64,000 nt of DNA from Eleginops maclovinus. Taxonomy: Eukaryota > Chordata > Actinopteri > Perciformes > Eleginopidae. The position numbers and the translations under genes are program-made. Below are positions 27,544-41,400 of this stretch, piece by piece. Under the pieces are notes generated by a model. It saw only the letters and a program-made list of their open reading frames with translations, had not been told where the DNA came from and searched no databases. How positions within the stretch are numbered: the first letter of the stretch is position 1; each line of letters opens with the position of its first letter. The stretch lies in contig NC_086360.1 in NCBI RefSeq assembly GCF_036324505.1, positions 17,521,293 through 17,585,292 on the forward strand, read 5' to 3'.

Positions 27544-30500
27544 GTAGGGGTATTAAAGGGGGTGTTTACCTGTACCTTCATTGTATCCCCTTGTATGGAG
27601 CTGTCACTGTCATCGTTATCATCCGGACGGATAAGAATGGTGTTACTGAGGAGGTGGTTCTGAACAGCCATGAGGTAGCGCAGACAAGGGGAGACCACCT
27701 GCAGAGAGGGGGAAAAAATGTCTCAAGTTAATACGGAAGCCATCTCACAAACTGATCCTAATCAACACAGATGGCTTTTATTTCTGCTGAGCTGATGGTC
27801 CTACTGGCACAGTGGAGAGCAGCTTCTGGAAGTCATCTCGGGCGACAGTCTGACATTTGGTAATGACGAGGCAGGACTCCCTGACTACAGTCTTGAGGAT
27901 ACAGTGAAGCAGCTCATCACTCAATCTGTCAACGAGAGAGATTATTTTCACTTGTGTATTCTATCATAAGACACAACATTGCGCTGGAAATGATGGACAG
28001 AACAGCGACTGACCTGTAGTGGTCATCCTCTTCACTCCCAAATCTGTTTTTCTGCAGTTGGTCTGCCAGGTTGGTCAGGATGACGTCACGAAGTTGAGAC
28101 AGCCCGCTGTTCCTTTCACCTTAGTGTCACACAATTACACAGAATATTAGATATTTATAAATATGCACCACAGCTAGCAAGTTATATTCATGTGTGTCTT
28201 TAGGGTCATAGTCACCTTCAGTTAGAACCAGTTTCAGCAGTTTGTTGAGCTCAGCCTCCCCCTGATACAGAGTATTCAGGCCTGAGCTACAGGGACAGAG
28301 AGGGGGTGAACAAAGAAGACATGAGCAGGCTGATTTTAGCCAGGTCACTGTACTTCAGGACTGGTGTCAGACAAGATAAATGGTATTAATTATGGCCAAA
28401 ACCAAACAACTAATCCAAAAAAAAGCAATTGGAACCGGTAATATCCGCCCTGTCACATTCAATAATCAGCCTGTAGGAAAAGTAGTACTTGGTCACAATT
28501 ATTGATCAGACCCTCATTTGAATAAGAACTGAAAAAGCCTTTCTAAGGGAGCCACTTCCTGTTTTTAATCAGGAAGCTGAGGAGCTTTTGCTTTGACCAA
28601 CACATAATTGAAATGAAACAGAAGTCTGGTTAAAAGCATTTATCATAACATTTATATCATATAAATTAACAGCATTGTACAGCAACAAAAAGGGCCAGCC
28701 AGAACATATTCAATACTTCTTTATTTGTAGTGGCCTCAGAGTCACTTCAGAGACAAAACATGCTATTTTATTTGCTGCGATCTCTCTCTGATTAATTATA
28801 TAACTTATTGGGTGCTAACTGTCATTTGAACGATTATAAATAGTATACTTCTTTTGTATTTCTATGTTTTAAATTGTGTGTTTATTATTTTATACCATTG
28901 CTGTACTTGTGAGAAGCCAAACACAATTTTCCACTGAGAGACACACTAAAATAAATCTAGCATAATCTATTACAAAACATAATTTTGACAGTTACTCCGG
29001 TTCATAAACATTAATAATGTCCTGGACTTAACGTTGAATTTGGGACTTACCTGATGGCGAGGCACACCTCTCGTTGAATCTCTGCTCCGATCTGATCCAC
29101 TGGAGCCATGAGTAGCTGCCACAGGAGAAGGCCTGAGCGACGCACACTCTCCCTATTCTGCTCTGACTGAGGATTGAAAAACCTGAACACCACCTGCACA
29201 GAACAGAGAAAAAAAACAATACTCACAACGACAGGAAATGGCTTAGTCTCTTTCTGCAAAACTGTCCCCAGCTGCACCTCTAACTGACCTGAAACACCAC
29301 CAAGATGCAGCGTATGATACAGGTATCTCCGTTGACCATGGCCTTCTCCATAATGTCACAGATGCTGCTGAAGTGACGGGCCTCGATAGGGTGTTGTTTG
29401 CCCAGGAGCGCCCCCAGGGGCAGGCTGTTGCTGCTGGCTGCCAGCAGGTTGAGCTGATGTATACACATTGCACCTACATGATGAAGCAGCTGGTTGATCA
29501 CCTCGCCAGTGGCCACCGTTTCGTCTGTGAACGGAAACATATTTGAGATGTTTGCAGGTCTGATCCGACATAACACAAAGAGCATTTGATGGTTTTAGGG
29601 ATATGTTTCTCTACCTTTGGGTTCTTTGATGACGTGGCTGACACCGAGCCTGTGACACACATGATGGAAGGCTTGGTTCCCAGGATTGCACCACTGATCT
29701 ATGTAGTCACTGGAGCAGGTCCAGATCAGGTTGTTCAGTGCATCATAACATGCTCCTGTGAAGCCAAAGAAGAGAGTTATATGTCACTTAATTTGGCACT
29801 GACCTATTTGACTATCCTCTGTTATTTCAACATGTTAGAGTGAAAGGTGAAAAAAGTGTTGCTCACCTAGCCCCGCCACCTGTGCTCCTCTGCCAAGAGA
29901 GCTGCCAGGAGCATCGATGAGGTCTGCACGGCTGCTGAACTGCCCGTCAGCTAGGTTAAAAACCAGACTGGAGGCTAATACTGTGCAGAAAGAAAGAGTT
30001 ACGTTTAGTGAATTAACTCATTTTTATACATTTTTAACAATTTGAGGCCTTTAGTAAAAATGATTTGGGTTTGTAAAACATTTCTTTTCAACTTCTCAAT
30101 AAATATAAATGATGGAAAGTCTACGCAAAGCTAATTGCGTGTGGCGTATTGAAAAGTTTATGCCATTTTTAGTTCATTGTGATCAGACGGGATTTATCAA
30201 GTCCAGACCTGCCTCTGACAATGTTAGGCGACTTCTTCACATAATTGACACTGCAAAAGATGCAAAAGTCCCACAAGCTGTGCTGTCGCTTGATGCCATG
30301 AAGGCCTTTGATAGGCTGGAGTGGTCCTTTTTGTGGTCTGTACTGGAAACTATGGGGTTTGGGAAAGGGTTTGTCCATATGATTCAGGTCTTGTACTCTA
30401 ACCCCATTGCACAAGTTCTAACTGGGCAGTTGTTTTCCGTTCCATTCCCTGTCACTAGGTCATCACGACAGGGCTGCCCTTTGAGCCCTTCACTCTTTGG

Positions 30501-32342
30501 CCATTCGCTCGAACCCCTGGCTCAAATGATACGACAGTCTACCTCCATAAACCCCATTTCGATTCTTCAAACGGAACATAAAGTAGCTCTTTTTGCAGAC
30601 GATGTCTTAGTCTTTATGGAAAATCCTATTCAGTCAATACCAAATTTATTATCAATTTGTGAGGAGTTTGGCTCTCACTCTGGATTTAAGATCAACTGGT
30701 CAAATCTGCTCTTTTGCCTCTTAATGACTCAGCGAAAACACTGTCTTTCCCCGCTGATGTCCCTGTTGTCCAGCACTTTCAATATCTGGAATTAAGATTT
30801 TCCCTTCTTTGCATCGCATTACAACTCATAACTTTTTGGAAATGCATAAAACCCTGAAGAATGATATGGATAGGTGGGCTATCCTACCTGCCTCTCTCCA
30901 GGCCCGGACCGCTATTGTTAAGATGAATATCTTACCTAGAACTAATTTTATTAGCTCAATGATTCCACTTTGCCCTCCCACAGATTATTGGAAGAAACTC
31001 CACTCTGACGTTTCCCAATTTATCCGGAACAAAAAACGTCCCAGACTGAAACTTTCCACCTTGCAGAGTAGAGGGGATGGTGGTTTAGCTGTACCTAATT
31101 TTAAGTATTACTTTTGGTCATTTGTGCTCCGCCCTATTGTTACGTGGTGTGATCCTGACACCCCAGTATCTTGGCGCAAGTTGGAAGAAAAAATGGTACG
31201 ACCATGGAGTTTGGGAGATGTTGTGTTTTCTAATGTTTCTGACAAGCAAACCATGTAACGCTTCGCTCCCTTAGTTTCAAATATGATTCGAACGTGGCGC
31301 TTGGTAGAAAAGGAATGTAAGATATCCTGTAAATGGCATACTCTTTCCCCTCTGTTTAACAACAAAGGGCTACTGATTGGAGGGAGACCTATCTCTTCAT
31401 CACACTGGAGCAATAGTGGCATCCATTACCTTAAAGACTTATGCAATGACACTGCCCTAGGTTCCTTCCAGGATATTAGAACTTCATTCAATCTTCCAGG
31501 TTCCTCTTTCTTTTTTTACTTACAGATCAGCCCTGAAAGCATATGGTGTGCCTTGGCGGCAACCGTTACCCATTCATCCCCTGAGCAGATTGATGTCAAT
31601 GCAAAATAATACCAAGGGTATGGTATCTAGGTTGTACATGTTTATTCTAGGATCCTCATACCCTGACTTGCCTTTAGACAGATTGTGGAGACAAGACTAT
31701 CCTGCTCTGGATCCAGAATTTGACTGGGAGGACGTTTGGGATAGTGTAAAGGAGGCGTCACGTAATCCTAACCATCAACAAATACATTTTAATTTCATAC
31801 ATAGAACTTATTTAACCCCTCGCAAACTTTTCTACATGAAACTAATAAGACTCTCCCTTGTGCTCCTTTTGTACTCTAAAGTCTCCAGGAACATTCCTAC
31901 ATATGATGTGGGATTGTCCACCGGTAACACAGTTCTGGTTTGATGTTGCTTCGACACTGTCAGATCTAGTGGTTGTGTCGGTACCAGCGACTGTCCCTGT
32001 TCTGATTCTGAATGATTTTTCAGGACTTCATTCTTCTAGACTAAATAAGCGCATCATCCTAGCTGGGCTCACGGCCGCCAAAAAGATGGTTGTTACGCGA
32101 TGGAAACCCTCACAGATACTTAACATTAGACAGTGGATTCTTACCTTTTTAGATGTGGTATATTTGGAATTGTCAACTGCCCGTATTCATGGAGCTACTG
32201 CAAAAACTCTGTCCATTTGGCAGACAGCAGCTGAATCTTTGAAAGGCTTATTGGGGTAACCTTATAACCTTAACTATCATCACCCCTTGTGACATTCATT
32301 TTATGACTCCTTCTTTCCCCTGAAGTTTGATGTATGTGTGTG

Positions 32343-32401
<59 letters not shown>

Positions 32402-35400
32402 TTGTCTGCGTCTTTGTGTATGTCTGTGTCTATATCATTTCCATTGTGTTTTGGATGCATCCCTTTGCATACAGGCAGGCGTGCATGGGGCTGCTTTTTG
32501 GTTTTAATTTTCCCTTTTCTTTCCTTATCACATGTTATTGTGCTGTGTTAGTTTTGTTTTGGTTAGATTGGTTTGGGTGGGGGGTCATTATTTTTCTTTG
32601 CGTCACGAAGTTGTGGTATTTTATTGAAGTTTGGTTGCATATTTTTGTGACAAATGGCCGACCTTACACTTTTCATGCCCACTCAATATTGTATTGTATT
32701 TTTGTATTTTGCTGTGCAATTGCTAAATAAAAATGTGGTCACAAAAAAAATAAATATAAATGATGCATTTTTTCATCAGAGCTTATTAATGTCTATTTAT
32801 AACATTGTGTGTGATCAAACGTAACGTAACAAAACCCATGTACCCAATAATCAATGTTAATCTTAACCCTTACTGTAACTGAAATCAGATTTTTTTTTGT
32901 CATCCAGCAGCTAAACATGATCCTTTGTAATGTATTTTCATATCGTATAAGACCATGTATTGTATTTTCATCAACAAAACATTGCATAAATGTAGACATT
33001 TTATGATAAGAAACTCAACCAATTGGATTTACAAATGACTGTATGTGCTCTTACTTTTGAGAGAGGACAGACTGCTGGTTCCTCCAAATAGGGAGCGAGT
33101 GGCTGAACTCCCAGATACACCCGGAGGCGAGACCAGCATCACTAGGTAGGTTCCACACACATACATAGGGGTTTTTCTCAGGGTCTTGAGAGGGAGCCCA
33201 CAGCTGGTGTTGACAGCTATAACAGAGTTAATCAGAAAATGGTCACCAGAGAAATATTGAGTCATAATATCCAACATGGATTGCAGAGAGCTTATTTTAT
33301 TTTGATTTTGAATTTCTGCAGTTGAGTTACCTGACTGCTCCTCTTTGACCGTGTTGGTGATTGCAGAGCCTGTGAGAGCAGCCAATGTGGCAGAATGGGA
33401 GGCCCGGAAGCGTGACATTCGACTCAGGAGAAGCTCATTCAAGCACTTTGAAGACTCGCCTTCCTTGCGAGTTAAAATGACCCTCTCCTGCAAGATGTCT
33501 GCAACACATAACCCTGTCTGTGTCTGCACCAAGGACAGGAAGGGAGAGAAAAACATCAAAACGTGGATCACAGGTGCACTGGGAGTACTGTGCATGGCGG
33601 GGCAAACCGTACTCACAGACAGGAGAAAGACATCCATGAAGACAGAGTGGCCTTTCTGTGTCTTCTCATTAAGACTGGCTGGGGACCAGACCCAGTACAG
33701 GTAGGTTCCATCTGAGCAGAGATGCAGCGTGGTCATGCTGCTGCCAACAGGGAAATGGTGGGCTGGCATGGGCACAATCTGGCACACCTGCAAATAGCAC
33801 AGTGAATATCAACTGAAAACTGTCATGGACATAGCTTATAAAATACCCTGTCTTACAAAATGACAAACATTTATCATCACCTCTTGCATTTTGGCTGCCC
33901 CATTGTGGGCCTTTATACTTTGTTTCCATGATCAAATTATTGAAATCGTTTTAAATTGCATTAAAATGAAAAATAAGTATTTGTCTAACTCATTTAGAAA
34001 AAAAGATGAATTGCTTCAAGACAAGCAATAGCAGGTTTAGTGAATGATACAACATCAAAATTAAAATAGTGAGGTAAAAGTATAGTGTACCTGGAGGGTG
34101 AAGGGGTCAATGACCTGGCACAGCTGATGAGGCTTGGCATCGAAGGACGAAGGGCGGTGGAGGAGTCGACCGCTGCTGAACACCACCCAGCCAGGCTCCA
34201 ACTCTTCATTTCGACAGTACACAAAACCCCTGCACAAACACAAACACAGTGCACCTGTTAACATGTAAGTATTTCAAGGTGGATCTTTTTGTGGAAATCC
34301 CAGTTTAGAGGTCACTCTTTGAGAAAAACGAGATGAGTAGCAACAAAACAAAACAAGAATAGATAAGCTACAAAATGCATCTGTTCCCACAGGATTAAGC
34401 ATGGTCTAGCCTTTTGCAAAGTTCAAAGTTGTTGTGGATCTACAAATGTAGTTGTCGCCCTTGCCATACATTGTAAAAATTACTGGAGTTCATTATATGG
34501 TTTCCACCAAGTCTCATTTCCTTCCAGAAATGTTTGTTTACTACTTCAAGTGTACAGTTACCCGAGTCCAGGGCCTGAACCGGCACATATCTTTTCTGCA
34601 AGTAGCTCTGGGATCCTTGAACTCAAGACAAACTGTTGAAGGTACTTGTTGTTTGCTTTAGTAACATAATGTGCTACAACACTATGGAATTAGGAGGCAG
34701 AGCACACAATGTCCTTTTGTCGAACTAAATAAATCCAAGACAGTTTGGGAGGATATGACTGCAGATTAAAAAAAATGTCCAGGAAATAACCCTGTGCCAT
34801 GGTAAGTGATAAGGGGTATTTTTAGGGTTTCACCCACTTTCCCCCGTCTTTCTCTCTTTCTCATGCTGCTGAAAAAGAAAGTGAGGCGAAGAGGGGAGTC
34901 ACATTACCTCAGTGTCCCATGTAAACCAGAGCCAAGCTTGCTGAGTCCTCTCCCAGAGGAGTTAGTGGTGTATAGATAGAGCCCGTCTGTGGCTAGACAG
35001 CGCCCCAGGTCAGTGTCTGCAGGACACAGGGAGAATATTCAACATAAGAGAACTTACAGACGGATGACAGATAATCATGAGGAAAAGGGGAGGAGGTATC
35101 AACTTGGGAGTGGAAGAAGTGCAGAGTGGGAGCAGAGGATAATGGTGCTAAACAAGGAGGTGATGGCATCTGTTAGCTTTGCTTAATTTTTCATTTTGAG
35201 CATTGCCATTTCTTCAGGAATCTAGGACAATTGATCTCGAGTTTGGTTACATTAAAATGTAAATGTTAAACATCCTCTATGGATATATGCCCTCATCAGC
35301 TTCCGACACTCTACAAGGTCAGCTGATGGATTGCTTTACACTGAACTTTACTCTCCCCTCCACTGCTTTACCTCCTCACAGTCACAGAACTTTATCTGTC

Positions 35401-38400
35401 TTCCGAGATTCATTTAGGGGCTTTTTTTTTAATTAAACGTATTATATTGTTAAATGATGGTACAGCTGAAATAAAACAGGAAACAGAGAGAGAGAGGAGA
35501 CTTCATGCAGCAATGAGCCTCGGTCAGATTCAACACTGTTCAGTTTCATCATACGCTCTTCACTATACATACTGTGCTAATTGCTTATAAAAAAATTATG
35601 CAAAAAAAGCCCTAAACAACAAAACACACTCTCCTCACTCCTACATTTGCATTTCATACTAAAGCATTACAAATGTTCTAAAGATAAAAAAAATGTTTAA
35701 AAAAGACGTAATTCATCACAACCACTGCATCTGTCATAGCCTGTATTTATGGTTATAGTTTAACAAATTACAGGAAGGGTTTCTACCTTTAGTCTCTGCT
35801 CCTCCAGCAGAATTATCAGGTGTGGGCAGCATGTCCTCAAAACCCCAGGACACGCTGTGTTTGCCCCCCAGGAGGCAGGACGGAGAGCCGGGACCTCCCT
35901 CCAGGAGCAAAAGTCTGAAGCAGGAGAGATACAATGTGGTTACAAGATGGGAAAATATCTAATAATTATATTTTTAAATGAACTAAAAATATGCTTTCAC
36001 CTGTACAGGACATCTGACACAGGAAGCTGGCCCAGATCCGTTTGTTTCTGCAGCAGGTGAACTGTGTGGATGAAGGTCTTCAGCGATCCCCTGGAGAACA
36101 ATTTGGCAAATTAGTCAGAAGGCCTCAGTATGAAACACAAGTGAAAGCTCATTGTTAGCATTTCCAGAACTAGAAGTGGAATAATACACGGCTTGAATAA
36201 TGGAAAAGATCTGATGTAATGTGCTGGGAATCTTTTTACATCAGAATAAAATATATTTTCTATTAGAAATGCAGCAGAGGGATTATTTTACACTGCGACT
36301 CTCAGCAGGATGTAATGAGCAACCTACTTTAACGTGTGAAGTGCCCACTTACTGCTTTTCCTCTGCACTATTAACTGAACACAAGTATTTCTGTATTCAG
36401 AGAGAAAATATATGCAGGAAGAGGTCTACTGAAGAGCTATTCTTGCTTTCTTTTTAGCAAAAGAACAAGAATTGCAACTGTGCTTTGAAAAACTGGGCAT
36501 CAAATGAAAATGGAGGGCCAGAAAACAACCAGGTGATATTGATTACAAGTTCTATAGTGTGTATTTTAACTCGACAGACATTACTGTGTCTGGGTCGCCT
36601 TCTCCCCCCCACTATGTAAACATCCTGTCAACAGCTGATGTCAAAGCACAAGGCTGCGCAGTCTTTGAACCCTCTCACATTGTGAATTTACTAACAGACC
36701 CCATGAGGGGGAGCAAAGCTGATAGCTCTTTAATTAGCTCCCACTGCCGGTGAAAAGGCAGTAGGGCTGGATGGTTCCCCGTAACAAAAGGGCTCTCAGC
36801 CTCGACACAGGCTGGACAAAGAGGGGAGAGAGTTCTGGTTTTGACAAGTCAAGATCAGATGTCACCAGCAGAAGTCCAGAGTTCAGGCACTAATGCTAAA
36901 AAAACAACTGCTCTGCTCTTCTGTGGGCTAGTTGATGAACAGAAACAACAACACACCCCTTATATTACATTGACAAGTTTGTTTGTTTGTTCTTGTTCTA
37001 GTTGTTGGGTTAGTTGTGTTTAGAGCAAAGAACAAAACAATTATTTTTTATAAAAGTAATTAACGCCACCCCTTCATATAAGCATCTGATATAACGACTA
37101 GTAAGTGGCCCTGTCTCTTCTGAGGGCCCGGTTGCTTTCTTTAATTTATTTCACAAAGTGTAGAATCAGGGCTGAAGCTGCAGCAGGCTGAAGGTCACTT
37201 TATTGTTTACCTGTTTCAGCTTTGGCAACACGGAACTGATTCATTGATCTAGTTAAGAATGAAGTCCCTCAGAAGTATTTCTTTTAACATACTTTTTTTT
37301 ATCCCTTTTTTGTGCTTTTATTTCTGAATGAGTTCTTGTTGCTTATTGTATAAATATTTGTACGATAGGCTTTTCGTAATGTGTTGACTACTGTGTAATA
37401 TATGTTGTGAGTTCACTGTCTATAAGAGTCATTAATGGGATCCTCAGAATTATGAAGGAGGGGGTCAAGGAGAGAATGTATGGCCTCACCTAGCACATGC
37501 AAGTGCCACGAGTGCAGCAGCAGCGTTTTCCCTCTGTCTGTGTGTGTGAAGGATCTGCGGCTGCCCTGACTCCTGGGCACCATCTTCCAGCCAGGAGCAG
37601 AGCAGCCCCTCCAGGCCGTTGAGGCAGTCAGCGGGCTCTTTGCTGAGGCTGAGCGGCTGGCAGTCCCGGAGGCAGGACAGCAGGACCTCTGCAGTGACGC
37701 CGCAGAGCGCCGGGTCACTGCGAGTCTGGGACTGCAAGAGGGGAAAGACCAGCAGCAGACCGACCCGGGAGGTGAAAGGCGCCTGCTCGGGTTGCTGGAG
37801 CAGACCTTGTCTTTTAAGCAAGGCCAAGGTCTCCTCATCGGCCCCACCGGTCCCCTCTCGTTCCTGCTGCTCCTCCAGGGCCAGCTGCCGCTGCGCCCCC
37901 CACAGGCCACGCAGAGCGTTGAGACGGTACTCCAGCAGGCGTGCGTATGCATTGCTCTGGTTTCCACAGACCGCACGCAGTCGCTCAGCGAGCTCTACCG
38001 GGTTCTTTGTCTCAAATGTTAGAATCTGGAGGACAGGGCAAGATAACAAGAAGCAACAATATTACAAAATTGTTACCATTTCACAGTCTTCACCATTTGG
38101 ATAACAATCAACTTTAGAAATATTATGTAGACATATCTCACCATGTGTTTCCTCAGAGGGAATTTAAACTCAGGAATATGAATTTAAATATAGAAGAGCA
38201 CGGCAGAGGAGAATTTAAACAACTGACTTGGATTTGAAGTTAGGGTTGTATAAGGTTTCTACTTCATCTTATTCTAATTGCAGAGCATTTGACTTTATCA
38301 ATAGCCAGTAGGCCTACACTACAAGGTAATAACACAAGTAGGGATGTTGTACCTTCAGTAGAGACAAAACCAACCAGTTCGTCCAGAAGATGTAGGCTAT

Positions 38401-41400
38401 CACATTGTGAGCTAATATGCAGCCAACACTTTAATTTAAAGCTGAACAATTATTTATAACATGGCTATGAAATTCGGTGGAACACAACATTTCCACAATA
38501 CAGCTGTGAATCACCGCCACAGGGTAACTGTTGTGTCAACACTTACTTGGACTACGAAGTAATGGTCAGGGAAAGCAAGGCACATTTGGGAGAGCCTATC
38601 ACAAGTGAAACAATGTGCTTCATGTGCACTTAGGCAGCATTTCAGATATTGATCACACTCTGTAGCCGACGAATCATGAACTAGAAAAAAAATCCATTAT
38701 ACCATTTAGCCGGCCCAATTTATATTGATTCAATTTCAGAAATGCTACTTATGTTACAGTAACACTCCTGGAGGCTGGCTTCCTCCACCTTGCTCTACAG
38801 AACAATGCTGCATGCCGATAAAAATAGTCAGCATCAAAACACCTACGAAAGGAAGAAGGACGAGATGTAGAGATTCAGAAGTGAACCAGGAAAAAGTGGA
38901 GGGACCTATGTCTTGATGAGCTACTGCCTACCATACAAAGGATGTTGACAACAACAGACATGGCTACTCTGTTTTTTTAAAAGGTTTAATTTTCTTAATG
39001 TGAAAATGTTTATATTATCTTTATAAATATTTGTAAGAGCTTTTATTCAAATGCAAACCTATTGAGTCTCAAGCACGTACATCCAAACGTGTTAGTCAGG
39101 TTGAATTTACTGAAGGATGGTGGGGACAATAGCCTTATTTTTTTACATTTTAGCCCCAAATTTACATAAAAGTTGAAAAACAAGAAAAAGACAAAGGGTG
39201 AGGGTAAGGGTTTCAAACCTGCCCATTCCCATTCATTAATTATCCAGTGGTTTGTCATCTGTTGGAGCTGCTGACTAAACATATGTCCTTATATCAGACC
39301 AGCATGTGGTTGATGGCTGAATAGTAAAGTAGCCATCGGCAGCTGTTGTGTTTCCACTAGTTTTACTATAGCTGATGATGCAATAGATTTCTGGTTAAGG
39401 GCAAATAACAAACCGGTCATTTGTAGCTCCAGTTAAACACTTGGATAATAGGTTAGGACAAAAGCGGTTTAGTGTTACCATCAGCTGAATTGACAGAGTT
39501 GAAAGAACCACACTGTATATTGTTAAATTAACTCAAGCAGGCAAAGTCTGGGGATAAGCACAAAAAGCCTTACACATATCTCAGTTTGTGTGAAAATAAC
39601 ATTTCCCGATCTAAAGTGTGGAACATGCCACTTGTCCCATCAAACAGAAAAGGAAATACGGCATCTGTTCATTTAAAACAGGGATTCACACACAAACCTT
39701 TTTACTATGTAATAGATTCAAAATATAGGAATAGTAACAGCATCCTTCGCCATTAAGTGACAAAGTAATTTAAGCAAATGAACCAAAACAAAGCCTGTTG
39801 GATAAACTATATCATTTTATTTCGTAAAAAAATCTTAAAATGTTAATGCTTAGATAAATGGCAGTGGCAGCAATGGCAAAAGTAAAATAGCCCTAATACC
39901 CATATACAAGCTAACATAAGGCATCATTGATTTAAGTGGTTAACCATCACTGGCAGCCACATCATTATCTACCACGACCAGGCATTAGACCCCAGCACAT
40001 GGTCATGTGACCCGATTACTGCGGCAAATGTACCCACACTGGTGGATACTACTAGATGAAGCCTTATTACATGGTAGAGCTCCAGAATATCAGGGATGTA
40101 ACAATGTTAGCTGGAAGTTTCCATCAGCATCACTGTAAAGTTTCTGCTGTATAAATACATAGACCCATGCATTCCGAAATGTTGCCTTCAAAATAAAAGC
40201 CTGTAGTCTTGAATTTTTTTTTTAACATTAACACTGAAATGAAACTACATTCTGCCAAGGCAAGACACTTAAGACTTGATAAATGTCAGAAAATAACAAA
40301 AGTGGGGGGAAAAAATCAAGGCCACATATCATAAAGTGCTACTTTTCTAGCATCTGATCTGACATAACGTGGATTATATATGTTAAGAGAACAAGACTAC
40401 ATTGCATCAGGCAATAAATCATTTTTTATGATCACTATAAGCATTCTACACTTGAGTAATCAGAAAATGTGTGAGATTGTGTGGTGTAGATTATCAAGAG
40501 AGATAGGATAACTTCAGTCATTTAAGTGTGTGGGTTATCATCTACATAACATGTTTTGACAGAAGTTAGTGGACTCAACTCTCCTATGTGTTGAACCAAA
40601 GAGATGCTCACAGTCTGGTGCAATCTGAGAGGTTGCCTGCCTTAGTAAACTGCTGCACCGGCACTACTAATAAAGTTTAAACTGTGCAACTTGATACCAG
40701 AGCAAATGCAGTGCGAGCGACAATTCATATGCAGTTATTTGAAAAGTTAATGATATAGAAGATCACGTAAATATGAATAACTTGCATGTGTCATTAAAAG
40801 AAACTATAGGTATAGCAGTAGTGTAAAGTAACTAGGTAGATTTACTGAAGTACTGTATTTAAGTACAATTATTAGGGACTTTACTTGAGCACTTCAGTTA
40901 TTTGCTACTCTGTACTTCTACCCCACTACAATTCAGAGGTAAATCATAACTTACTACTAATAAGTAGTTAAATTACTAATCATTTACTACATTTATTTTG
41001 TACCTATAGTTACTTTGCAGAATTGGGTTAATGATGAATATAATCAACACTTCAATAAGACTTTATGTATACCTGGAGTATAATTCACAAGCTACCCTGC
41101 AGCAACTAAGTAAATATAAGTAAATACAATTAGGTGCACCTTTTAGCTTTGATAACACTTCAATGCATCAATAATTATAATCAAAACAAACAATATATAC
41201 CATTTTGATTTGCACAACAAGTACTTTTACTTTTGGTACTTTAAGTATATTCTGATGCTAGTACTTTGTACTTTTACTTGAGTAACATTTTGATTGCAGG
41301 CCTTTTACTTATAAGTATTCCTACAGTTCTACTTTTACTAAAGTACAAGATCTGAGTACTTCTTCCACCTCTGATGTTTGTTTGTATCCACTGCACATGT

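Larger units (their letters stand above)
30098..32765 (+). mobile_element. 5'-truncated L1-like LINE with 17-bp target duplication
   Basis: A non-LTR retrotransposon copy in a hectd4 intron, opposite to the gene. The body runs 30115-32748 (about 2.6 kb). The flanks are identical for 17 bp, AATAAATATAAATGATG, at 30098-30114 and 32749-32765, and the 3' end has a short A-run (about 32742-32750), the marks of target-primed reverse transcription. The 5' end is cut inside the reverse transcriptase, so the endonuclease and any first ORF are missing. A (TGCG)n tract lies in the 3' non-coding part (32341-32402), followed by GC-poor sequence ending AAATAAAAATGTGGTCAC. The clade call (L1-like) rests on the reverse transcriptase motifs. 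Confidence 0.9.
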
